Assembly: GCA_905479985.1 (NCBI GenBank)
Contig: CAJQOM010000016.1
Coordinates: 91,778 to 155,777 of the forward strand
Source: an uncultured Gammaproteobacteria bacterium
GTDB lineage: Bacteria > Pseudomonadota > Gammaproteobacteria > Nitrosococcales > Methylophagaceae
DNA: 64,000 nucleotides
Direction: 5' to 3'
The number at the start of each line of letters is the position of its first letter. Position 1 is the stretch's first letter. Shown piece after piece: positions 7,825-16,979 of the stretch. The notes beneath the pieces were generated by a model, which saw nothing but the letters and a program-made list of their open reading frames with translations, ran no database searches and had not been told where the DNA came from. Position numbers and translations under genes: made by a program.

Positions 7825-8832
7825 ATGATACCTCAAACACCCACGGTGTTACCAAAACAAGGCTGGCAGACCGCCTTAGCCAATGCCATTAAAGATCCGA
7901 AAGAACTCTTGGCACAGCTTGGTTTAACCGATCGTCTTACTGCCATTGATGCCACTGCGCTTAAACAGTTTCCACTGCGTGTGACACAAAGCTATATCAA
8001 TAAAATGCGCCATGGCGACCCGCTTGATCCCTTATTACGCCAAGTTTTTCCATTGATTGATGAAGACATCACCGATGATAATTTTGTCACCGACCCAGTG
8101 GGCGACCAATTGGCCATCACCAGCCCCGGCATACTTCAAAAATACCACGGTCGTGCCCTACTATTAACGACAGGCGCCTGTGCCATTCATTGCCGATATT
8201 GTTTTAGACGCCATTTCCCCTATAACGACAGCAATCCCTTAGCCAGCCAATGGCAACAAACATTAACGACATTACAACAAGATGAATCACTCAATGAAGT
8301 CATCTTGAGTGGCGGTGATCCTTTAGCATTAAGTGATCAAAAATTAACTCAGATGGTCGCAGAGCTTGAACAGATTCCCCACATCAAACGCCTACGCATC
8401 CATACCCGTCTTCCGGTTGTCTTGCCTGAACGTATTAACGCTGATTTATTAGCTTGGATAAAGTCGACGCGCTTTCAAGTTGTGATGGTCATTCACGCTA
8501 ATCATAGCCAAGAATTAACACAGCCCGAAGCTGACGCACTTGAGGCGTTGGCTCAGGCCAAAGTACAATTACTCAATCAAGCCGTATTATTGAAAGGGGT
8601 TAATGACTCCGTAGAAGCCCTCACAATGCTCAGTGAGCGGCTAATCGATGTAGGTGTACTTCCTTACTACTTGCACTTACTCGATCCGGTCGCAGGCGCA
8701 GGACACTTTGATGTATCAGAGGAATTAGGCATTGCGTTAATCAAGCAATTAAGAACCAAACTGTCTGGTTACTTAGTCCCACGCTTAGTACGCGAGCAAC
8801 AAGGTGAAAACAGTAAAACGATTATCTGTTAA
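7825..8832 (+). CDS. epmB: EF-P beta-lysylation protein EpmB (lysine 2,3-aminomutase family)
   Basis: EpmB (YjeK) converts (S)-alpha-lysine to (R)-beta-lysine, the substrate EpmA adds to EF-P. The 335-residue protein is a radical SAM enzyme with the cluster motif CAIHCRYCFRRHFPY near residue 115, and has VILSGGDPLALSD and the PLP-binding region near the C-terminus (PYYLHLLDPVAGAGHF). Length matches the family. It is divergent from efp. Its stop is 12 bp from the stop of the convergent citrate synthase gene. Confidence 0.96.
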   Translation: MIPQTPTVLPKQGWQTALANAIKDPKELLAQLGLTDRLTAIDATALKQFPLRVTQSYINKMRHGDPLDPLLRQVFPLIDEDITDDNFVTDPVGDQLAITSPGILQKYHGRALLLTTGACAIHCRYCFRRHFPYNDSNPLASQWQQTLTTLQQDESLNEVILSGGDPLALSDQKLTQMVAELEQIPHIKRLRIHTRLPVVLPERINADLLAWIKSTRFQVVMVIHANHSQELTQPEADALEALAQAKVQLLNQAVLLKGVNDSVEALTMLSERLIDVGVLPYYLHLLDPVAGAGHFDVSEELGIALIKQLRTKLSGYLVPRLVREQQGENSKTIIC

Positions 8833-8844
8833 TTCAAAACTAAA

Positions 8845-10002
8845 TTAACGTTGCGTCATAGGTTGGTAATCACGTACTTCACTGCCTATGTAGATTTGCG
8901 TCGGACGATAAATACGGTTATTTGAAATTTGCTCACGCCAATGGGCCAACCAACCTGCTGAACGTGCCACCGCAAATAAAGCGGTAAATTGATCTGCTGG
9001 AATACCCATCTCAGCATATAAAATACCTGAGTAGAAATCGACATTCGGATAAACACCCTTGTGACCCAGGCGATCAACGCAAATTTCTTCAACTTTCATC
9101 GCCGTTTCAAAAGTACTATCGAGCTTACTTCCACGATCTTCAATTAATTCGGCAACCAATTTATGTAAAATCGTTGCACGCGGATCTTTAACTTTATACT
9201 CTCTGTGACCCATTCCCCAGATGACTTCTTTATTCGCTAAGGCGTTATCAACCCATGCTTCCGCTTTGTCTGCACTGCCAATTTTTTTCAGCATTTCAAC
9301 GACTTTAGAGTTCGCTCCACCATGCAATGGGCCTGATAAAGTACCAATCGCACCTGAAATCACACTGTAAGGTGTGGCTAAAGTAGAACCTGACACTAAG
9401 GCAGAGAATGTCGATGCATTTAAAGTATGTTCAGCATGTAAAATCAGGCAAACATCCATGATTTTTGCCAACATCGGATCCGGCTCTTTACCATTGAACA
9501 TATACAATAGATTTTCGGCCACCGACAGATCTTCACGTGGTTCTATCGGATCATAACCCTGACGAATATGCTGCCACATGGCGACTAATGGGGCCATTTG
9601 AGCAATAATATTAACGGTCATATTGCGAACATAATTTAAATCTTCACAGATATCAGAGTCTGTCAAACACTCCGTACCAGGATAAAACATGCCTAAACTT
9701 GATACCGCAGTCTGCAACATATCCATCGGGTGGCCGGTGGATGGAAAGTGATACATCATTTCACGGATATGATATTTAATCCGGTAATGACTTCTTAATT
9801 TTTTGGTGAATCCTGCTAAGTCAGCCGCAGAAGGCAACTCGCCGTCAAGCAATAATAAGGTCGTTTCCTCGAAGCTACTATTTTCAGCCAACGTTTCTAA
9901 TGGATAGCCACGATAATAGAGCAGACCTTGTTCGCCATCAATAAACGAAATGGCAGATTTAGTGGCAGCAACGCCTTCCAGCCCGGGTAAAAAATCACTC
10001 AT
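8845..10002 (-). CDS. gltA: Citrate synthase, short (about 385-residue) form
   Basis: The enzyme condenses acetyl-CoA and oxaloacetate. Catalytic regions are visible: HAEHTLNASTFS, GPLHGGANSKV (first catalytic His), WGMGHREYKVKDPRA (second His) and NVDFYSG (catalytic Asp). At 385 residues it is the short dimeric class rather than the 427-residue hexameric E. coli GltA. 2-methylcitrate synthase (PrpC) is a similar-sized relative and cannot be excluded by sequence alone, but no prp genes are nearby. It stands alone between convergent epmB and lipA. Confidence 0.88.
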   Translation of the reverse strand: MSDFLPGLEGVAATKSAISFIDGEQGLLYYRGYPLETLAENSSFEETTLLLLDGELPSAADLAGFTKKLRSHYRIKYHIREMMYHFPSTGHPMDMLQTAVSSLGMFYPGTECLTDSDICEDLNYVRNMTVNIIAQMAPLVAMWQHIRQGYDPIEPREDLSVAENLLYMFNGKEPDPMLAKIMDVCLILHAEHTLNASTFSALVSGSTLATPYSVISGAIGTLSGPLHGGANSKVVEMLKKIGSADKAEAWVDNALANKEVIWGMGHREYKVKDPRATILHKLVAELIEDRGSKLDSTFETAMKVEEICVDRLGHKGVYPNVDFYSGILYAEMGIPADQFTALFAVARSAGWLAHWREQISNNRIYRPTQIYIGSEVRDYQPMTQR

Positions 10003-10120
10003 CCTATGACCTCACGTTCTATCTATGCAGTTCAAATTCATCACAGCATTATACGTGATACAAAAAAATGTACACCTTTAACTATTTTATCCTTTAAAAA
10101 CAATAGATAACATAGGTTAA

Positions 10121-11077
10121 CTAAGAGACATGTTCGCCTTGTGCTTGTAAATCAGCATGATATGACGAACGCACCATTGGCCCACTCGCCACATGCTCAA
10201 AACCCATCTCTTTAGCCACAACAGCAAGCTCATCAAACTCAGCAGGCGTCACAAACCGCTCTACCGCCAAATGATGGCGACTGGGTTGTAAATATTGCCC
10301 TAACGTCAGCATACGACAACCATGATCACGCAAATCTTGCATCACCTGTTTAATCTCATCCATTGATTCACCCAAGCCAAGCATCAGGCCTGACTTAGTC
10401 GGCACTTCAGGATGTTGTTCCTGAAAGTTTTTAATCAAATCTAAAGACCACTGATAATCAGAACCGGGCCGAACCGCTTTATATAAACGCGGAATGCTTT
10501 CTAGATTATGGTTAAAAATATCGGGAAGATCGTCAGCTAACACTTCCAGTGCAACATTCATTCGCCCGCGAAAATCTGGGACTAAAACTTCAATATTAGT
10601 CTCTGGTGATTGTGCCCTAACCTCTTGAATACAAGCTTTAAAGTGTCCTGCACCACCATCACGTAAATCATCACGATCAACCGAGGTGATGACCACATGT
10701 TTTAATTGCATCGCTGCAATCGTTTTCGCCAAATGGGCAGGCTCATTTTCATCTAAAGGATCAGGCTTACCATGCGCCACATCACAAAAAGGGCACCGGC
10801 GTGTACAAATTTGTCCCATGATCAAAAACGTCGCCGTACCGTGGGTAAAACACTCCCCCAAGTTCGGGCAAGCTGCTTCCTCACAAATCGTATGCAGGTC
10901 ATGCTCACGTAATAACGCTTTTAGACGCACAACTTCAGGTGTGACAGGCGCCTTAGCGCGTATCCATGCAGGCTTTCTTTTTGGATCACTCGGTATCACT
11001 TTAACCGGAATCCGAGACACCTTTGATTCACCTCTTAATGCACTCACATCCCGTTTTTCACGGCCTATTTCAGACAT
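10121..11077 (-). CDS. lipA: Lipoyl synthase
   Basis: LipA inserts two sulfur atoms into protein-bound octanoyl groups. The 318-residue radical SAM protein has both clusters: the auxiliary cluster motif [12 protein letters not shown] and the SAM cluster motif [10 protein letters not shown], plus the C-terminal VRSSYHA that contributes the serine ligand. It follows lipB with a 10 bp gap. It is the last gene of the long minus-strand series that begins with the mre genes. Confidence 0.98.
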   Translation of the reverse strand: MSEIGREKRDVSALRGESKVSRIPVKVIPSDPKRKPAWIRAKAPVTPEVVRLKALLREHDLHTICEEAACPNLGECFTHGTATFLIMGQICTRRCPFCDVAHGKPDPLDENEPAHLAKTIAAMQLKHVVITSVDRDDLRDGGAGHFKACIQEVRAQSPETNIEVLVPDFRGRMNVALEVLADDLPDIFNHNLESIPRLYKAVRPGSDYQWSLDLIKNFQEQHPEVPTKSGLMLGLGESMDEIKQVMQDLRDHGCRMLTLGQYLQPSRHHLAVERFVTPAEFDELAVVAKEMGFEHVASGPMVRSSYHADLQAQGEHVS

Positions 11078-11087
11078 TCAAACACCT

Positions 11088-11687
11088 TTATTTCATCTGT
11101 TGCGTTATAGCAGCAACAAATTGTTGTTTCACTTGCGCCATTGATAACGCACACCCTAAGCTTTTCAAATCCGTCATTTTCATTCCCTGATAACCACATG
11201 GGTTAATTGACAAGAAAGGCGATAAGTCCATATCAACATTAATACTGATGCCATGATAACAGGCACCCCGCTTTACTCTTAATCCTAATGAAGCCAGTTT
11301 TTCACCGGCAATATACACACCCGGCGCATCGGCGTCAGAATAGCCCTCAATTCCTTGCTCAGCTAACATTGCGATCACACTGTTTTCTAATCGGTTCACC
11401 ATCTCACGGACACCGATCCCTAAACGCCTTAAATCAAATAAAGTATAGGCTATCAGCTGACCCGGCCCATGATACGTGACTTGGCCGCCCCGATCTGACT
11501 GAACCAAGGGAATTTGGCCTAAATCCAGCACATGCTCAGCTTGCCCATTCGTACCCTGACTAAAGACAGGGTGATGTTCTAACAGCCACAATTCATCCGC
11601 TGTCTCAGCGCCTCTGTTCACAGTAAAGTCTTGCATAGCAAGACAGGTCGCTCCATAGTCAACTAAGCCCATATCTTTAATTATCAT
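11088..11687 (-). CDS. lipB: Octanoyltransferase
   Basis: LipB moves octanoate from acyl carrier protein to lipoate-dependent enzyme domains, supplying the LipA substrate. The 199-residue protein contains RGGQVTYHGPGQLIAYTLFD, the catalytic lysine in AGEKLASLGLRV, and the nucleophilic cysteine in NPCGYQGMKMTDL. Its start lies 6 bp after the YbeD-family gene and it is followed by lipA, the usual pathway order. Confidence 0.97.
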   Translation of the reverse strand: MIIKDMGLVDYGATCLAMQDFTVNRGAETADELWLLEHHPVFSQGTNGQAEHVLDLGQIPLVQSDRGGQVTYHGPGQLIAYTLFDLRRLGIGVREMVNRLENSVIAMLAEQGIEGYSDADAPGVYIAGEKLASLGLRVKRGACYHGISINVDMDLSPFLSINPCGYQGMKMTDLKSLGCALSMAQVKQQFVAAITQQMK

Positions 11688-11693
11688 CGGTGA

Positions 11694-11966
11694 TTAAAGA
11701 ATGTATTTAACCAAGTCGTGGCTACTTAAGGCCCGATAAATGGTATCTAATTGGACTTGGCTTTCAACGTAGGCTGTCACCGTTACAGAAGTGAATTTAC
11801 CCCCTGAGCTTTGCTTTGTTTTAACCGCACCTTCTTTTATATCGTCAACGTATTCACGCACAATACCCACGACAGTCGCATCAAACTCAGGGCCACTCAA
11901 GCCCATCGCTTTAATATCAAACTCACAAGGAAATTCAATTAAGGTGTCACGCTCTTCAACTGCCAT
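11694..11966 (-). CDS. YbeD-family protein (DUF493)
   Basis: A 90-residue protein starting MAVEERDTLIEFPCEFDIK, with the DUF493 pattern SSGGKFTSVTVTAYVESQVQLDTIYRAL in the second half. The fold resembles small ligand-binding regulatory (ACT-like) domains; function is not established. I set the start at 11966 because GGAGG lies seven bases upstream; the longer frame to 12005 would add 13 residues without such a site. The start overlaps the end of the transaminase gene by 11 bp. The position before lipB is the same as in E. coli (ybeD-lipB). Confidence 0.9.
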   Translation of the reverse strand: MAVEERDTLIEFPCEFDIKAMGLSGPEFDATVVGIVREYVDDIKEGAVKTKQSSGGKFTSVTVTAYVESQVQLDTIYRALSSHDLVKYIL

Positions 11967-12810
11967 CACAATGCCTCCGCTTTTGTTGTTGATACAAAGC
12001 ATCAATCTGTTGCCACACCTTACCCGGCTTGCCTAATCCGACACCCTGACCGTTCAAAGTCGTGATCGGCAGCACTTCCTTGGTAGAGCTACTCACCCAC
12101 AATTCATCCGCACCGACCAAGCGCGCTTCAGAGACTGCTTCTTCAACTACCTCAATTCCCGCTTGTTTTGCCAGTGATAACACCACATCACGTGTAATAC
12201 CCGGCAAAATGTGATTATTCTTTGGCGCGGTATAAATAACACCATCAAAGACGGCATAACTATTACTGGCCGAACCTTCGGTCATAAAACCATCACGAAT
12301 CAATAATGCTTCATCAGCGCCGGCCTCTTTAGCTTCCTGTTTCAGCAAACTATTAGGTAATAAACTAATCGCCTTAATATCACATCGCTGCCAACGGCTA
12401 TCAGCCAACGTCACGGCTTTTATACCTTGTGTCTTAACCTGTTCAGACCTAGCCTGTAATGGGTTCGTCATCATAAACACGCTAGGCGCAACACCCTCAG
12501 GGAACACATGATCACGCGGTGCAACACCGCGAGACACTTGCAGATATAAGGCTTGATCGCCACCACCATTACGGGTAATGAGCGTATCAAGCAACGCTTC
12601 CCATTCTTGGTCCTTATAGGGGTTAGCCATCTTGACGCCTGCCAAACTATTTTTAAGTCGGTTTAAATGTCCTGCTAATTTAAAGCAACGACCCGCGTAT
12701 ACAGGGATCACTTCATAAACGCCATCACCCAGCAAAAAACCACGGTCAAAAACAGACACTGTCGCTTGGTCAGATGCTATAAAATCGCCATTAACAAAAA
12801 CATCAGTCAC
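11956..12810 (-). CDS. dat: D-amino-acid transaminase (class IV PLP aminotransferase)
   Basis: The enzyme likely interconverts D-alanine and D-glutamate with 2-oxo acids. Features include FDRGFLLGDGVYEVIPVYAGR, LYLQVSRGVAPRDH, the PLP-lysine region DIKAISLLPNSLLKQEA, and EGSASNSYAVFDG, typical of D-alanine transaminase more than branched-chain IlvE. I prefer the GTG start at 12810 (reads TDVFVNGDFI), six bases past dacC; an upstream ATG at 12864 would overlap the dacC tail by 49 bp. Position between dacC and ybeD-lipB is a recurring gammaproteobacterial order. Confidence 0.9.
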   Translation of the reverse strand: MTDVFVNGDFIASDQATVSVFDRGFLLGDGVYEVIPVYAGRCFKLAGHLNRLKNSLAGVKMANPYKDQEWEALLDTLITRNGGGDQALYLQVSRGVAPRDHVFPEGVAPSVFMMTNPLQARSEQVKTQGIKAVTLADSRWQRCDIKAISLLPNSLLKQEAKEAGADEALLIRDGFMTEGSASNSYAVFDGVIYTAPKNNHILPGITRDVVLSLAKQAGIEVVEEAVSEARLVGADELWVSSSTKEVLPITTLNGQGVGLGKPGKVWQQIDALYQQQKRRHCDGS

Positions 12811-12815
12811 TGACT

Positions 12816-13964
12816 TTAGCCCCAAATCAGCATCAGCAATGTATCTAATAGTTGACGCCACCAACTGCCATTTTCTACTGCTTCAATAGCAACTAATTGT
12901 TTCGTCGCAACCAATTCACCGGCTAAATGAATATCAACTTGGCCCAATACTTGTCCGACTTCAATAGGCGCAATAATTGGCTGTTGTATATTAGTCGTCG
13001 CAACCAATTCCCCATAACGGCCGCGTGGGACTGTAATTGTTAACCGCTTCTCTAATCCTAAAACCACTTTATCCGTCGCACCCTTCCACACTTTGCTGTC
13101 AGCAATTTGTTGTCCTGCTTGGTATAAATCATGCGTTTCAAAAAAACGGAAACCATAATTAAATAATTTTTGCGTTTCTTGTGCCCGTGCATTTTCGCTA
13201 CGCGTCCCCAACACAACAGAAATCAACCGCATACCGTCACGCTTTGCCGAGGCAGCAAGACAATAGCCCGCTTCTTCGGTATGGCCGGTTTTTAGGCCAT
13301 CTACACTCTTATCACGCCACAACAGCTTGTTCCGGTTATGCTGCGTAATATTGTTATAGGTGAATTCTTTTTCAGCATACCAAGCATAATGATCAGGAAA
13401 ATCACGAATAACAGCAGCAGATAAGGTCGCAATATCTTGCGCCGTCGTATAATGCGCCTTGCCCGGCAAGCCCGTCGCATTCTGATAATTGGTATTAAAC
13501 ATCCCTAACTGCTGGGCATATTGATTCATCATCTGGGCAAACGTTTCTTCACTGCCCGCAATATGTTCAGCCAATGCTACCGCAGCATCATTGCCTGACT
13601 GAATAATCATCCCACGCAATAACACCTCAACCGACACCTTCGTATTCACTTCAATAAAACTACGTGACCCAACCATTCGCCACGCTTTTTCACTGATTAA
13701 CACATCGTCTTCTAAAGCAATATTGCCTGCGGCTAACTCTTGTGACACAACATAAGCCGTCATTAGTTTAGTGATACTCGCCGGCGGCAAACGCTGTTCA
13801 GCATTCAATGCAGCAACCACTTTACCACTGTCAAAATCTTGCAAAATATAAGATTTAGCGGCAACCTCAGGTGCTTTTGGTGCTGGTGTTACAGCAGCAT
13901 AAGCCACAGCCGTAACGAAAGTTAAACAGATAAATATCAGGCTTTTTAGTGTTTTTAACATCAA
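12816..13964 (-). CDS. dacC: D-alanyl-D-alanine carboxypeptidase (PBP5/6 family)
   Basis: A 382-residue low-molecular-weight penicillin-binding protein that trims the terminal D-Ala from peptidoglycan stems. A signal peptide (MMLKTLKSLIFICLTFVTAV...) precedes the catalytic motifs SITKLM (SxxK), SGN in IIQSGNDAAVALAE, and KTG in VDGLKTGHTEEAGY. The C-terminal beta domain ends with an amphipathic tail (WWRQLLDTLLMLIWG) that would anchor it to the membrane. The dacA, dacC and dacD names are not separable here. It follows rlpA by 14 bp. Confidence 0.94.
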   Translation of the reverse strand: MMLKTLKSLIFICLTFVTAVAYAAVTPAPKAPEVAAKSYILQDFDSGKVVAALNAEQRLPPASITKLMTAYVVSQELAAGNIALEDDVLISEKAWRMVGSRSFIEVNTKVSVEVLLRGMIIQSGNDAAVALAEHIAGSEETFAQMMNQYAQQLGMFNTNYQNATGLPGKAHYTTAQDIATLSAAVIRDFPDHYAWYAEKEFTYNNITQHNRNKLLWRDKSVDGLKTGHTEEAGYCLAASAKRDGMRLISVVLGTRSENARAQETQKLFNYGFRFFETHDLYQAGQQIADSKVWKGATDKVVLGLEKRLTITVPRGRYGELVATTNIQQPIIAPIEVGQVLGQVDIHLAGELVATKQLVAIEAVENGSWWRQLLDTLLMLIWG

Positions 13965-13978
13965 TACTCTCTAAATAA

Positions 13979-14866
13979 TTATTCAACGACAGCGTGACTT
14001 TCACTCACGCCCATTGTCTTTAATTTCACGGCCATCATTTCACTGGCTTCAACGTTCGCTAGTGGCCCGACTCTAACCCGATACAAAGGCCCTTGAGGCC
14101 GATAAAGCGGCATCAAAAAAACCGTCTCTTCAATTTGACCAGCCAATTGGGATTTAAACGATTCTGCACGTTCAATAGAACTAAACGTACCCACTTGCAA
14201 ATATAACGCTGGGCCAGCTGTAACATCATGGCTATGTGAATCTGCATCACCTTCATGAGTATGATAGCCAGCAGGATGCGTCACAACGGATTGAGCGATC
14301 GGTTTAATCACTGCCACAGGAGCAGACTTTTTATCCTGACTAGAATAAGTTGCAGCATTAATGGCCCGCACCTCAACTTGCCCTGTCCCTTTGCCAATAA
14401 TATCTAATTTCTTAGCCGCAGAATACGATAAATCAATAATCCGGCCACCATGAAACGGCCCACGGTCATTCACCCGAACAACGATCTTACGACCATTATT
14501 CAAATTCGTCACTTCGACATAACTCGGCAACGGCAAAGTCTTATGCGCCGCCGTCATTTGGTACATATCGTACGTTTCACCCGTCGCTGTTTTCCGACCG
14601 TGAAACTTTTTACCGTACCAAGATGCAATGCCCTTTTCACGATAACCCGTAGCACTTTTCATCGGATAATATCGCTTGCCAAGCACCACATAATTTTTTT
14701 GGTTTGCAGGCCTAGCTTTTTCGACTCTCGGCACAGCATCAGGTATGCCAGACACATCAGGCGGATTACTCGGCGCACTATCCCCTTTTTCAAAAATACT
14801 GCCACCGCAGGCCGATAACACAAGCAGGCTAATGACTACGACACCTTTCTTTATTATTTTCATCAT
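13979..14866 (-). CDS. rlpA: Septal ring lytic transglycosylase RlpA family lipoprotein
   Basis: The 295-residue protein begins with a lipoprotein signal ending LLVLSACGG (lipidated Cys about residue 20). The double-psi beta-barrel domain follows (GIASWYGKKFHGRKTATGE, then VRVNDRGPFHGGRIIDLS with the catalytic-type Asp). The C-terminus is a SPOR domain (LYLQVGTFSSIERAESF to YRVRVGPL), which binds denuded septal glycan. A His-rich linker (HTHEGDADSHSHD) separates them. It starts 2 bp after mltB. Confidence 0.95.
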   Translation of the reverse strand: MMKIIKKGVVVISLLVLSACGGSIFEKGDSAPSNPPDVSGIPDAVPRVEKARPANQKNYVVLGKRYYPMKSATGYREKGIASWYGKKFHGRKTATGETYDMYQMTAAHKTLPLPSYVEVTNLNNGRKIVVRVNDRGPFHGGRIIDLSYSAAKKLDIIGKGTGQVEVRAINAATYSSQDKKSAPVAVIKPIAQSVVTHPAGYHTHEGDADSHSHDVTAGPALYLQVGTFSSIERAESFKSQLAGQIEETVFLMPLYRPQGPLYRVRVGPLANVEASEMMAVKLKTMGVSESHAVVE

Positions 14867-14868
14867 TA

Positions 14869-15843
14869 TTATTGCTCGTGTTTTTGACGAATTAATGCTG
14901 CCAATTGTGTCACCGCCATCGCATACATACGACTATGGTTATATCGGGTAATGCTGTAAAAATTCTGCCGCGTCAACCAATACTCTTCACCTTGATGTTG
15001 CGTGAGTGTAATCAAAGCCACTTTCTTTGCATCGGTCGGTAAATGCACCGTAGAGACACCCGCTTGTTTCAATGTAGCAACGTCAATAGAGGGCTTCTGG
15101 CCTTTCTTCAATAACGCCGTCGGTATTGTTTTTGCAATCGATGTTTTATGCACAATCGGCTCACCACGTTGCCAGCCATGGCGCGCTAAATAATTCGCGA
15201 TACTGCCAATGGCATCCGTCGGATTGGTCCAAATATTACGTTTACCGTCACCATCAAAATCGACAGCATAAGCCCGATAACTACTTGGCATAAATTGCCC
15301 TAAGCCCATGGCACCTGCATAAGAGCCGATTGGCGCTAAAATTGACATGCCTTCTTCACGCGTTAAAGTCAGAAAGTGACCTAACTCACTTCGAAAGAAC
15401 TTACTTCTTGGCGGATAACGGAAGGCCAAAGTCGATAGCGCATCCACAACTCGATAGCTGCCCACATTACCGCCATAACTGGTCTCGACACCCAAAATAG
15501 CCACGATAATATCTGCCGGCACACCATACTGTGCTTCGGCTTTTGCCAAAGCCTCAGCATTGACTTGCCAAAAAGCAGCGCCCCCTTTAATACGTTTATC
15601 TGTGATAAAAATTTTGCGGTAATCGTACCAAGGTTTACTCTTTTCAGCTGGGCGTGAAATCGCTTTTAAAATAGAGTCTTTGACCTCAACCTGCTCAAAA
15701 ACCGCCTTTAATGTCGCCTTATCAAATTGCTGTTCTTGATGCATCTCATCAATAAAATCAGCAACACCAGGCAATTCAGCATTGGCATAACAAGCCATAG
15801 AAAGAGTCGACAATAAAGCCGCGGCACATAATAATTGTTTCAA
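14869..15843 (-). CDS. mltB: Lytic murein transglycosylase B
   Basis: MltB cleaves the glycan strand, forming 1,6-anhydro ends. The 324-residue protein has an N-terminal signal (MKQLLCAAALLSTLSMACYA), with the weak lipobox SMAC suggesting lipidation. The catalytic Glu is in AILGVETSYGGNVG, followed by SILAPIGSYAGAMGLGQFMPSSYR and FDGDGKRNIW, all SLT3-type signatures. The start overlaps rodA by 4 bp, indicating translational coupling. Confidence 0.95.
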   Translation of the reverse strand: MKQLLCAAALLSTLSMACYANAELPGVADFIDEMHQEQQFDKATLKAVFEQVEVKDSILKAISRPAEKSKPWYDYRKIFITDKRIKGGAAFWQVNAEALAKAEAQYGVPADIIVAILGVETSYGGNVGSYRVVDALSTLAFRYPPRSKFFRSELGHFLTLTREEGMSILAPIGSYAGAMGLGQFMPSSYRAYAVDFDGDGKRNIWTNPTDAIGSIANYLARHGWQRGEPIVHKTSIAKTIPTALLKKGQKPSIDVATLKQAGVSTVHLPTDAKKVALITLTQHQGEEYWLTRQNFYSITRYNHSRMYAMAVTQLAALIRQKHEQ

Positions 15844-16979
15844 GAGGTCATCATCCTTCTGTGAGTATGAATAGACATCAGGATACCGAAACCCGCTAAT
15901 AAGGTCACCATTGATGTGCCCCCATAGCTGACTAACGGCAAAGGCACACCTACGACAGGCAATAAACCCGTTACCATCCCGACATTAACAAAGACATAGA
16001 CCAGAAAAGTCAGCGAAATACTCCCAGCCAATAATCGCGCAAAACTACTTTGAGCTTGACCCGCAATATATAAACCCCGCCCAGCAATCGCTAAATACAA
16101 TAATAGTAATAAACCTACGCCCATTAAACCAAACTCTTCAGCGATGACAGAAAAAATAAAGTCAGTTGACCTTTCAGGCAAAAAAGCCAATTGTGATTGC
16201 GTCCCTTCTAACCAACCACGCCCAAACAGACCGCCAGACCCGATCGCAATTTTAGACTGAATAATATGATAACCAGACCCCAAAGGATCACTTTCAGGGT
16301 TGAGAAAGGTTAATACCCGTTGCCGCTGATAATCATGCATCACATACCACAGCACCGGCAAAGCAGAAGCCGCTGCCAATATAAAGCTAATAATCACTGC
16401 CCAAGAAATACCTGACAGAAAAATAACAATCAGGCCTGAACTTGCAATCAATAGGGCCGTACCCAAATCAGGCTGCTTCGCAATCAATAGGGCCGGAATA
16501 GCCACCATCAAGAAACAAATAAACAAACGGGGTAATGTCGGTGGCAATGGTCGCTCAGCCAAATAAGCAGCCAACAATAAGGGCACCGCTATTTTCATTA
16601 ACTCCGAAGGCTGGAAACGCACGACACCGAGGTTAAGCCAACGCTGTGCGCCCTTTCCTTCTTCACCCACCAAAAGAACAGCAATGAGCAAAACCAAGCC
16701 CGCACCATAAACCCAATACGCCATATCACGCATCCGATCAGGATGAATATTCGCCAACACAACCAAACCAAAGAAAGCCGTGCCCATCCGTATCAACTGA
16801 CGTGTCAGTAAAGCCACTTCTTGATTGCCAGCACTGAACAAAATCATCAGACCCACACCCAGTAAACTTAATAGCCCAAATAGCAACAAAGCATCTAAAT
16901 GAATCACCCGTAACGTCCGGGTTAAACTCCAGCGCTCCGGATTAGCCCTATCCGTTAATATCTGGTTATTCATCGACAA
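15840..16979 (-). CDS. rodA: Rod-shape peptidoglycan polymerase RodA (SEDS family)
   Basis: RodA is the SEDS glycosyltransferase that elongates glycan strands with PBP2. The 379-residue protein has about ten transmembrane segments and SEDS signatures: AQRWLNLGVVRFQPSELMKIA, KQPDLGTALLI, QSKIAIGSGGLFGRGWLEG, FLPERSTDFIFSVIAEEFG and PLPLVSYGGTSMV. Its start overlaps the end of mrdA by 14 bp and its end overlaps mltB by 4 bp. Confidence 0.98.
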   Translation of the reverse strand: MSMNNQILTDRANPERWSLTRTLRVIHLDALLLFGLLSLLGVGLMILFSAGNQEVALLTRQLIRMGTAFFGLVVLANIHPDRMRDMAYWVYGAGLVLLIAVLLVGEEGKGAQRWLNLGVVRFQPSELMKIAVPLLLAAYLAERPLPPTLPRLFICFLMVAIPALLIAKQPDLGTALLIASSGLIVIFLSGISWAVIISFILAAASALPVLWYVMHDYQRQRVLTFLNPESDPLGSGYHIIQSKIAIGSGGLFGRGWLEGTQSQLAFLPERSTDFIFSVIAEEFGLMGVGLLLLLYLAIAGRGLYIAGQAQSSFARLLAGSISLTFLVYVFVNVGMVTGLLPVVGVPLPLVSYGGTSMVTLLAGFGILMSIHTHRRMMTS

